Source: an uncultured Clostridia bacterium
GTDB lineage: Bacteria; Bacillota; Clostridia; TANB77; CAG-508
Assembly: GCA_949448405.1 (NCBI GenBank)
Contig: CASTFX010000009.1
Coordinates: 1-18,025, forward strand
Direction of reading: 5' to 3'
Length of the DNA stretch: 18,025 nt
Shown: one piece after another, positions 7,470 through 14,120 of the stretch
Numbering within the stretch: position 1 is the first letter of the stretch
Layout of the letters: each line of letters opens with the position of its first letter
Program-made: the position numbers and the translations under genes
The notes under the pieces: model-generated
Databases searched by the model: none
Told to the model about the DNA's origin: nothing
What the model saw: the letters and a program-made list of their open reading frames with translations, nothing else

Positions 7470-8353
7470 ATGAGAATAGGTATAGATTTAGGCGGAAGTC
7501 ATATAGGAATTCGGATTAATTCAAGATGGAAAGATATTTAAGAAAAATGAATACAATTTCACAAAAGAAGAAAAGCAAAACATAGAAGAAGCAATAAAAA
7601 GAGTATTAAAAAAAGAAGTAGAAGAAATCTCAAAAATAGTAAATTTAGATACAATAGAATGCATAGGTGCGTCAGTCCCTCGGTAGACCTAAGGATGGGA
7701 TAATTAGTAATTCTCCAAATTTAAAAGCAAATAATTTAAACATAGAGAAGATTATAAAAGAAATAGTGAATAAACCAGTGAATGTAAAAAATGATGGAAT
7801 GTGTGCAGGAATTGCAGAAAAAGAATATGGAAGCTTGAAGAATTGTAATAACGGGGTATTTTTAGGTATAGGTACTGGAATAGGAACAGCAATATTTATT
7901 GGTGGAAAACTCGAAGAAAGTATTAGAAGTGCTGGACACATGATAATAGAAAGAGATGGCAGAAGATGTAATTGTGGTAAGTATGGTTGTTTTGAAGCTT
8001 ATGCCTCTATGAAGACTCTTAAAACACAAGTAAGAGAACGATTAATGAAAGAAGATTTATCAAGTAAACAAATACTAGAACTATTACAAGACAGAATAAC
8101 TTTAGAACATTTAGATGATATTATAAGTGAATATATAGGTTATCTAGCAATTGGAATTTCTAATATATCAAGACTCTGTAGTGCAGAAATTTTAACAATA
8201 GGAGGAAGCTTTGTATATTACAAAGATATTTTATTTGATAGATTACAAAGTGAATTAGACAAAATAATGCTACCAATGGAAAAGGAAATGACAAAAATTA
8301 ACCTTGCAGAGCTTGGAAATGATGCAGGTATAATCGGAGCTACCTTGATTTAG
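7470..8353 (+). CDS. ROK-family sugar kinase (glucokinase-like), continuous only with two +1 frameshifts at CGG
   Basis: The start ATG at 7470 follows an AGGAGG site at 7456-7461 and encodes MRIGIDLGGSHIGI, the ROK phosphate-binding strand. It then meets CGG (7512-7514). Skipping the C gives GLIQDGKI and a further 56 codons to GASVP, where a second CGG (7681-7683) is followed directly by TAG. Skipping that C gives GRPKDGIISNSPNLK and the rest of the protein, 293 residues in all, normal for ROK kinases. Catalytic Asp108 lies in NDGMCAG, the glycine-rich GIGTGIGTAI loop follows, and the zinc site His156, Cys166, Cys168, Cys173 is complete. ROK kinases phosphorylate glucose, N-acetylmannosamine or related sugars. 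The substrate cannot be fixed from sequence. Preserved active-site and zinc residues on both sides of the shifts argue for a working gene. Confidence 0.9.
7512..7514 (+). other. CGG +1 frameshift site 1 in the ROK kinase
   Basis: Codon 15 is CGG after GGA ATT. The zero frame stops at a TAA eight codons after the CGG. Skipping C7512 reads GGA (Gly) and restores the ROK N-terminal strand (HIGIGLIQDG). Confidence 0.85.
7681..7683 (+). other. CGG +1 frameshift site 2 in the ROK kinase
   Basis: In the frame set by the first shift, CCT is followed by CGG and then immediately TAG. Skipping C7681 reads GGT (Gly) and restores the VPG motif followed by RPKDG. Confidence 0.85.
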
Positions 8354-8395
8354 ATTACAATTTCAAAACATTTGTATTACATTTTCGTAACATTA

Positions 8396-8424
8396 TTGAA
8401 AAAAGTACCATTATAAAATATAAT
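8396..8424 (+). promoter_or_regulatory. Promoter of the 8461-10454 gene group
   Basis: TTGAAA at 8396-8401 and a perfect TATAAT at 8419-8424 are separated by 17 bases. The start codon at 8461 is 36 bases downstream. Confidence 0.75.
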
Positions 8425-8460
8425 ACAATTGAATAACTAAAGAAAGGCAGAGGGGATTAT

Positions 8461-9000
8461 ATGGAAACATTTGCCGACTATATTTTAAATGAGAAAGACT
8501 ACATAAAGAAGCTAGAAATAGTCTATTATATGCAAAAAAGAACCAACATATTTTTTGACAATTCTGTAATATTAAAAGCAGAACTTGCAAGAATGTTTAT
8601 TGAGAAAATGAATATAGATGTAGATACAAATCTTGTAGTTACAGCATGTCTTTTGTATGCTTGCAAGAAAAATTTTGTATCTTATGACCTTGAGAAAATA
8701 AGAAGATATGCAGTAGATGGAGCAGAATACCTTGAAACTTTAGGATTTTCAAAAAGATTTTGTAAAATATGTAGTGAGGTAAATAGATACTATCCAAATG
8801 GGGAGAGAGAAAAAGAAAGCGATATATTAGAGCTTGTAGATAATTTTGGAGGATTAGTATTGGATAGACCGGAAAGAAAAGGATTTCCAATTGATGAAGC
8901 AATGAATCTTTTAGAGAATAGAAATTTAAAAGGACTAGGAAATATATATTTAGATGAATTTAAAGAGTTTATCTATTTGAAAGAAGGTGTTGCCGCATGA
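8461..9000 (+). CDS. Uncharacterised protein resembling a degenerate HD domain
   Basis: This is a 179-residue soluble protein with no clear family assignment. The region LKAELARMFIEKMNIDVDTNLVVTACLLYACKK, the following VDGAEYLETLGF and the EVNRYY segment follow the spacing of an HD/HD-GYP metal phosphohydrolase. However, the expected His and HDxGK residues are replaced (YACKK at the HD position), so hydrolase activity is unlikely. The start lies after a GGCAGAGGGG stretch at 8446-8455. Its stop overlaps the next start (ATGA at 8997), indicating translational coupling with the small protein and EndoQ. The HD relationship is inferred by eye. Confidence 0.6.
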   Translation: METFADYILNEKDYIKKLEIVYYMQKRTNIFFDNSVILKAELARMFIEKMNIDVDTNLVVTACLLYACKKNFVSYDLEKIRRYAVDGAEYLETLGFSKRFCKICSEVNRYYPNGEREKESDILELVDNFGGLVLDRPERKGFPIDEAMNLLENRNLKGLGNIYLDEFKEFIYLKEGVAA

Positions 9001-9257
9001 AAACAGGAGAAGGTAATGCAGTTCAAAAAGTAGAACATAGTAGATTAGGGAATTATGAAATACACAAATCAGACCATTCATGCAATCCAGAGGTATTAGA
9101 TGTAATAGCTAGAGCAAAATTAACAAATACTAGAGAATGTATAAATAGTTTAGCTGACAAAAGAGCTTCGCAAGAAATTAGGCAAGCAAAGGAAAATGAA
9201 AGAGTTAGTGAAAGAGCAGAAGTTTTAAAAAGTGAGATAGGTGGAGAAGAACGTTAA
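8997..9257 (+). CDS. Small charged helical protein, unknown
   Basis: This 86-residue protein matches no family I know. It is hydrophilic and appears mostly helical in its C-terminal half (INSLADKRASQEIRQAKENERVSERAEVLKSE). Its reality is supported by tight packing: it overlaps the previous stop by four bases and shares one base with the next start (TAATG at 9255-9259). It is probably expressed together with the HD-like protein and EndoQ. It ends in CGT TAA, which shows that arginine CGT is tolerated in this genome. Confidence 0.65.
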   Translation: MKTGEGNAVQKVEHSRLGNYEIHKSDHSCNPEVLDVIARAKLTNTRECINSLADKRASQEIRQAKENERVSERAEVLKSEIGGEER

Positions 9258-10454
9258 TGTACGAAGTATTTGCAGATTTACATATACATATAGGAAGAAC
9301 AAAAAATAATAAGCCAATAAAAATAACAGCTGCTAGAAGCCTTAATTTTGAAAACATTGCAAAAGAATGTGTAGAAAGAAAGGGGATAAATATTGCAGGA
9401 ATTATAGATTCAGCATCCCCATATGTTATAGAAGATATAGAAGAATTTCTAAAAAATGGAGACGCAAGAGAACTAGAAGATGGTGGAATTATATATAAAA
9501 ATAAAGTATGCTTAATACTAGGAAGCGAGATAGAAACATCAGAGATTACAGAAGAACGGAAAAACAGGTAGTGCTCATAATTTATGCTATTTTCCATATC
9601 TAAAAGATATAAAGGGGTTTTCAGAAGAGATGAAAAAGCATATAAAAAATATGACTTTGAGTTCTCAAAGAGCAGATATATCAGCATATGATTTAATAGA
9701 TATTGTAGAAAAGTATAATGGTACGCTTATACCAGCACATGCATTTACACCACATAAAAGTTTTTATGGAAATTGTACAAAAAGTTTAGAAAGAATATTT
9801 AAAGAAAAATATAAAAAAGTCCCAGCTATAGAGCTAGGGCTAAGTTCTGATACATTTTTAGCAGACCAGATTTCAGAACTAGAAGGAAAAACATTTTTAA
9901 CAAATTCAGATGCACACTCTCTTCCTAAGATAGCAAGAGAGTATAATAAAATGCAAGTAGAAGATATTTCATATAAAGAATTAATGAAGGCTATAAAAAA
10001 TGAAGCTGGAAGAAAAATATTGAGTAATTATGGATTAGATCCAAAACTTGGAAAATATCATAGAACTTATTGTGAAGTATGTGACAAAAGAATAGAAGGT
10101 AAAATGCCAGTCACTAAGTGTGATACTTGTGATAGTAGAAATATCACTATGGGAGTTTTAGATAGAATAGAGATAATAAAAGATAAAAAAGAAACTAAAA
10201 GTCCTAATTTTAGACCACCTTATGAATACCAAATACCGTTATCATTTATACCAGGACTTGGAACTAAAACTATTAATAAGTTATTAGATAATTTTGAAAC
10301 TGAAATGAATATATTGCATAAATTATCATTTGATGATATAGAGGCAGTTTGTGGTGAAAAAGTTGCAAAAAATATAATAGACTCAAAAAATGGAAACTTA
10401 GAAATATCAGCAGGTGGCGGAGGCGTATATGGCAAAGTAACTACAAAGAATTAA
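9257..10454 (+). CDS. Endonuclease Q family (YqxK-like) PHP-domain nuclease, continuous only with a +1 frameshift at CGG
   Basis: EndoQ nicks DNA 5' of deaminated or damaged bases. The N-terminal PHP metal site begins with ADLHIHIG (His9, His11), and further metal ligands lie in IPAHAFTPHKSF and TNSDAHS. A zinc ribbon (Cys272, Cys275, Cys288, Cys291) and a helix-hairpin-helix (FIPGLGTKTINKLL, about 330-343) follow, the family's domain order. The zero frame runs 100 codons to EITEE, then CGG AAA AAC AGG TAG. Skipping the C gives GKTGSAHNLCYFPYLK and the remaining 298 residues, 398 in total, normal for the family. In Bacillus subtilis the homologue yqxK is also near spoIIM and xerD. The start is coupled to the upstream gene by a TAATG overlap. 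Confidence 0.9.
9557..9559 (+). other. CGG +1 frameshift site in the EndoQ gene
   Basis: Codon 101 is CGG after GAA GAA, and the zero frame stops three codons later at TAG. Skipping C9557 reads GGA (Gly) and restores GKTGSAHNLCYFP, which lies in the PHP domain. Confidence 0.85.
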
Positions 10455-10524
10455 AATATCTAGTTCTATTTTAAATTGTATTACATAAACATTGATTAAG
10501 AAACTAAGAGAAGAGGTATATGTA

Positions 10525-11180
10525 ATGCAAAACAAAAGAGCAAGAAAACTAAGAAACTATTCAAAAAGAAGCTTAATTCAGACACATATAATGAATAATC
10601 TAAGAAATTATGTTATTGTAACAATAATATTTTTAGTACGGAGTTGTGCTAGGAGTGTTATTTATAAATAATGTAAATGAAGCACAAGGTCAAGAGATAA
10701 GTAGCTATATAAGTAGCTTTGTAGAAAAAACAAAAGATAATGCAAGTATAGATTATATTAAACTTTTTTTTAGTTCAGTAAGGAAAAATCTATTTCTTGC
10801 ATTATTATTATGGTTTTCAGGACTTACAGTTATTGGGGTTTTAGTAGTATATGGAACGATATGTTTTAGAGGATTTTGTCTAGGATATAGTATATCAAGT
10901 ATTATTGCAACACTTGGAGCAAAAAGTGGAGGGATTTTTATAATATCATCAATGCTTTTGCAGAACATAATATTTATTCCAACTATTTTTGCACTAGCAA
11001 TAAGTCGGTATAAGGCTGTATAAATCAATAATGAAAGACAAGAGACGTGATAACATAAAATTGGAGATATTAAGACATACATGTTTCTGTGCAATAATAA
11101 GTGTATTGCTGATTATAGCCTCTTTTGTAGAAACATATGTATCAACAAACATACTTATGTCAACCATAAAAGTTTTATAA
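10525..11180 (+). CDS. spoIIM: Stage II sporulation protein M, continuous only with two +1 frameshifts at CGG
   Basis: SpoIIM is a membrane protein that, with SpoIID and SpoIIP, drives septal peptidoglycan thinning and engulfment in endospore formers. The ATG at 10525 opens a basic N-terminus (MQNKRARKLRNYSKRS) leading into a first membrane segment. That segment is interrupted at codon 39 by CGG. Skipping the C continues GVVLGVLFINNVNEAQGQEI and 122 residues with several membrane segments to FALAIS, where a second CGG occurs. Skipping again gives GIRLYKSI, NIKLEILRHT and FVETYVST, the typical SpoIIM C-terminus, ending at TAA 11178-11180. The total is 217 residues, the family length. The zero frame would end soon after each site. 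The neighbouring xerD and EndoQ gene match Bacillus synteny. Confidence 0.9.
10639..10641 (+). other. CGG +1 frameshift site 1 in spoIIM
   Basis: Codon 39 is CGG after TTA GTA. The zero frame reaches TAA within ten codons. Skipping C10639 reads GGA (Gly) and keeps the first membrane helix intact. Confidence 0.85.
11006..11008 (+). other. CGG +1 frameshift site 2 in spoIIM
   Basis: In the frame set by site 1, ATA AGT is followed by CGG and then TAT AAG GCT GTA TAA. Skipping C11006 reads GGT (Gly) and adds the 57 C-terminal residues expected of SpoIIM. Confidence 0.85.
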
Positions 11181-11196
11181 AATTTGTCAAAATCTA

Positions 11197-11225
11197 TTTA
11201 CATTTTACAAGTAATTTGATATAAC
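11197..11225 (+). promoter_or_regulatory. Promoter of xerD
   Basis: TTTACA at 11197-11202 and TATAAC at 11220-11225 are separated by 17 bases, 41 bases before the xerD start. Confidence 0.65.
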
Positions 11226-11266
11226 ATATATATCTTATGTTAATAAAAGATGAAGGAGAAGTAGAA

Positions 11267-12148
11267 ATGCAAAAACAAATAAAAAATTTCTTAAATTTTA
11301 TAGAAAATGATAAAAAAGTATCACAAAATACATTACAATCATATAGAAGAGATATCCTTCAATATGAAGCTTATGTTGAAGAAAATAAAATAAACTTTGC
11401 AAAAGCTGACGAAGAAACAATAAAAGATTATTTAAAATATATGAATGATATAGGAAAGAAAAGCTCTACAATGTCAAGAAGTTTAGCTTCTATTAGATCT
11501 TTTTACCAATATTTATTAAGAGTAAAGAAAGTAAAGAAAGATCCAACAGACGGTATACAATCACCTAAAATAGAAAAAAGAGTTCCATCAGTGCTTACTT
11601 CTCAAGAAGTGGAACTATTATTAGAGCAACCTAAGAACATAGATTTAAAAGGAATAAGAGATAAGGCTATGTTAGAATTTGCATATGCTACAGGAATGAA
11701 AGTTACAGAAATAATATCTTTAAATATAGAGGATGCAAACTTAGAAGAAGGATATGTAACTTGCAAAGGAAAAGATAGAACTAGAAATATACCCCTTGGT
11801 TCATTGTCTTTAAAAGCATTAAAAGATTATGTTGAAAATGCAAGAAACATATTAATAAAAGATGAAAATGTTAAAGCATTATTTGTAAACACAAATGGTC
11901 AAAGATTAACAAGACAAGGATTTTGGAAAATAGTAAAATTCTATAAAGAACAAGCTCATATAAATAAAGAGATTACTCCACATATTTTAAGACATTCATT
12001 TGCAACTCATCTTTTACAAAATGGAGCAGATTTAAAAGCTATTCAAACAATGCTTGGGCATTCAGATATATCATCAACACAAATATATATGCAATTCCAA
12101 GATGCAACAATACAAAATATTTATAAAAAAGCACATCCTAGAGCATAA
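11267..12148 (+). CDS. xerD: Tyrosine recombinase XerD-like
   Basis: Xer recombinases resolve chromosome dimers at dif. This 293-residue protein has the N-terminal SAM-like DNA-binding domain (about 1-100) and a C-terminal catalytic domain with Lys169 (CKGKDRTR), His239-x-x-Arg242 (PHILRHSFATHLL), His265 (LGHSDISS) and nucleophile Tyr274 (TQIYMQF). At the first catalytic arginine position the sequence is ATGMKVTE, with Lys145 in place of Arg. The ATG at 11267 is preferred over the in-frame 11237 because AAGGAG at 11253-11258 precedes it. XerD rather than XerC is inferred from the spoIIM neighbourhood, as in Bacillus. It contains no in-frame CGG. Confidence 0.9.
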   Translation: MQKQIKNFLNFIENDKKVSQNTLQSYRRDILQYEAYVEENKINFAKADEETIKDYLKYMNDIGKKSSTMSRSLASIRSFYQYLLRVKKVKKDPTDGIQSPKIEKRVPSVLTSQEVELLLEQPKNIDLKGIRDKAMLEFAYATGMKVTEIISLNIEDANLEEGYVTCKGKDRTRNIPLGSLSLKALKDYVENARNILIKDENVKALFVNTNGQRLTRQGFWKIVKFYKEQAHINKEITPHILRHSFATHLLQNGADLKAIQTMLGHSDISSTQIYMQFQDATIQNIYKKAHPRA

Positions 12149-12168
12149 TTTAATAAAATGACTAAAAA

Positions 12169-12201
12169 AGCCCACTTTATTTACAAAGATTAAAGTGGGC
12201 T
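12169..12201. terminator. Hairpin after xerD
   Basis: Arms 12169-12179 and 12191-12201 (AGCCCACTTTA with TAAAGTGGGCT) form a perfect 11-bp stem with an 11-base loop. The six-base homopolymer run lies on the left (AAAAAA before the stem), so it would be a textbook terminator for minus-strand transcription. To the right the sequence is only ATAATAATTT. Confidence 0.6.
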
Positions 12202-12227
12202 ATAATAATTTAAAGGAAGGAGAATTT

Positions 12228-12722
12228 ATGAAAAGAGAACATAAGAAAAATATAGAAAACTTAGAAAAAGTAATGGAACAAAAAAAGATAATTCCTAAAG
12301 AAGTAAAAGATAAGATTAATGCAAAAAGATTTGAGAACGTAATCGCTGCTATAATAGTATTGATATATTTAGCAGGACTAAATATGGGAAAAGCTAATAT
12401 TCCAACTGATACATACATAATGGATTTAAAAGTATTTTCAATTATGCTACTTATTGTGACTATCATAACCTTTGAATACGCTTACAAAAAGGACAAGGGA
12501 GGAGCTTGGTTACATGGTATTGAAATAATGATGATGGCAATATTTACATTATATTTAATATATTTATATTCTATATATTATTCTACATATGATACTGTAT
12601 TAATGTCTGTTGGGATGCTATATTTAATATATTACATTATAAAAATTTTGATAACTAATATGAGAATGAAGAAAAAATACAATAAAAGTTTAACTGATAT
12701 AGGTGAGATAGTAAAAAAATAA
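12228..12722 (+). CDS. Small multi-pass membrane protein, unknown
   Basis: This is a 164-residue protein with a basic cytoplasmic N-terminal segment (MKREHKKNIENLEKVMEQKK) followed by about four hydrophobic helices: NVIAAIIVLIYLAGLNM, VFSIMLLIVTIITFEYAY, IEIMMMAIFTLYLIYLY and SVGMLYLIYYIIKILI. It ends in a basic tail (MRMKKKYNKS). I recognise no family. The ATG at 12228 follows AAGGAAGGAG at 12213-12222 and is preferred over the in-frame 12195, which lies inside the preceding hairpin. It ends 12 bases before purD and is probably cotranscribed with it. Confidence 0.7.
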   Translation: MKREHKKNIENLEKVMEQKKIIPKEVKDKINAKRFENVIAAIIVLIYLAGLNMGKANIPTDTYIMDLKVFSIMLLIVTIITFEYAYKKDKGGAWLHGIEIMMMAIFTLYLIYLYSIYYSTYDTVLMSVGMLYLIYYIIKILITNMRMKKKYNKSLTDIGEIVKK

Positions 12723-12734
12723 GGAGGAAAATAA

Positions 12735-14036
12735 ATGGAAAAGTGTTTATTATTAGGTAATGGAGGAAGAGAAGCAGTTATTGCTGAATATGTGTCAAAA
12801 GGGTATAACTTATATTCTATAATGCCATATGAAAACCCATCAATTGCAAAATATGTACAAGCTTCAAATGGAAAATTTATTATAGGTAATCCATTTGATA
12901 AAGAAGTTGTTAAAGAATTTATACAAAAGGAAAACATACAAAATTGTATAATAAGTAGTGATAATTTACTACAAGAAGGATTGATTGATTTAGCAAGAAG
13001 CCTTGGACTAAAAACATTTGGACCAACTTCAAAAGGTTCTAAAATTGAATGGAGCAAAACCTATGCGCTAGATATAGTAAAAGAACTTGCACCAGAAATG
13101 ATAATCAAAAACCAAAACATAACAGATATGGATACTCTAAGAAAAGTAATAGATACATACCAAGATGATAGCTTTGTAGTTAAACCAGAAGGACTAACAG
13201 GAGGAAAAGGAGTAAAAGTAGGCGGAATACATTTTAAAGGTAAAGAAGAAGGATTTGAATATGCTAAATCTTGCTTAGAAGCAAGTGGTAATGTAATAGT
13301 ACAAGATAAGGTAGAAGGAAGAGAATTTACAGTAACCGGTTTAACAGATGGAAAAAATTTAGTCATAACACCAACCACTTTTGATTACCCATACAGATTT
13401 GATGAGGATAAAGGGCCTGGAACAGGAGGAATGGGTTGTCTAGGATTTGAAAATGGTTTACTTCCATTTTTAACTGAAGAAGATATTGAGACATGTTCAA
13501 AATTAATGAAAAAAACAATAGAATATGTAAATAAAGATTCATTAGAATTTAATGGAGTTATATATGGAGGATTCTTCAAATGTAAAGATGGAATAAAATT
13601 TATAGAGTTTAATGCAAGATTTGGAGACCCAGAATCACTAAATATATTAAATGCAATAGAAACTCCATTTACAGAATTGTTTGAAAATATACAAAAACAA
13701 ACTTTAAGTAAAGAAAATTGTAAATTCAAAAAGATAAATACTTTTACAGTATACATAGTTAGTCCTAATTATGCAATTTCATCATCTAAAGAACCTTGTA
13801 AATTCACTTTAAACAGAGAAGAAATTGAAAAACAAGGAGTTAAAATATATTTTGCAAGTAGTAAACAAATAGAAGGAAACAACTATGAAAGCGTTGGAAA
13901 TTCAAGACTATTTGCAGCAGTTTATACAGCTAGCTCAATGGATGAAGCAAAGGAAAAAGTTTATAAGGCTTTAAAAGGAAATGTAGATGAGGTTTTAAAT
14001 TATAGAGAAGATATAGGAAATATGTATGTACATTAA
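12735..14036 (+). CDS. purD: Phosphoribosylamine--glycine ligase
   Basis: PurD (GARS) joins glycine to phosphoribosylamine using ATP in step two of purine synthesis. This 433-residue protein shows the N-terminal LLLGNGGREA, the ATP-grasp loop FVVKPEGLTGGKGVKVG, DEDKGPGTGGMGCLG and the metal-binding FIEFNARFGDPE. The His that usually follows GGRE is absent (GREAVIAEY), and the sequence is fairly divergent, though length and domain order are normal. An AAGGAGG site at 12721-12727 precedes the start. No other purine genes are adjacent, so the gene is detached from a pur operon here. It contains no in-frame CGG. Confidence 0.92.
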   Translation: MEKCLLLGNGGREAVIAEYVSKGYNLYSIMPYENPSIAKYVQASNGKFIIGNPFDKEVVKEFIQKENIQNCIISSDNLLQEGLIDLARSLGLKTFGPTSKGSKIEWSKTYALDIVKELAPEMIIKNQNITDMDTLRKVIDTYQDDSFVVKPEGLTGGKGVKVGGIHFKGKEEGFEYAKSCLEASGNVIVQDKVEGREFTVTGLTDGKNLVITPTTFDYPYRFDEDKGPGTGGMGCLGFENGLLPFLTEEDIETCSKLMKKTIEYVNKDSLEFNGVIYGGFFKCKDGIKFIEFNARFGDPESLNILNAIETPFTELFENIQKQTLSKENCKFKKINTFTVYIVSPNYAISSSKEPCKFTLNREEIEKQGVKIYFASSKQIEGNNYESVGNSRLFAAVYTASSMDEAKEKVYKALKGNVDEVLNYREDIGNMYVH

Positions 14037-14054
14037 TAAAACTTTACTTATATA

Positions 14055-14083
14055 TTGACAAATATTTTCATAAAATATATTAT
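14055..14083 (+). promoter_or_regulatory. Promoter of the bactofilin-like gene
   Basis: A consensus TTGACA at 14055-14060 and TATTAT at 14078-14083 are separated by 17 bases, 37 bases before the start at 14121. Confidence 0.75.
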
Positions 14084-14120
14084 TATTTTATAAATGAAAA
14101 AAGTTTAGAAAGGAATGAAT

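Noticed and set aside
6336..11008. Breaks as random sequencing or assembly errors
   Set aside because: Not excluded absolutely, but unlikely: the extra base is never in a homopolymer run, is always C before GG in the coding sense on both strands, and always falls between codons. Raw reads would settle it.
6336..11008. Simple reassignment of CGG to another amino acid (as reported in other bacteria)
   Set aside because: A triplet reassignment would keep the zero frame, which runs into a stop within ten codons at every site. Only a +1 change restores the proteins.
6336..11008. prfB-like programmed sites with an upstream Shine-Dalgarno stimulator
   Set aside because: AGGA occurs upstream at two sites only, and no shared motif, slippery codon or common structure is visible at all six.
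5687..11180. tmcAL, ROK kinase, endoQ and spoIIM as decaying pseudogenes
   Set aside because: Each gene is intact apart from single C insertions of one identical form at codon boundaries. Catalytic and metal-binding residues are preserved after every break, and there are no other indels or internal stops.
12195..12227. Upstream in-frame start for the small membrane protein
   Set aside because: It lies within the hairpin arm and lacks a ribosome binding site. The ATG at 12228 has AAGGAAGGAG.
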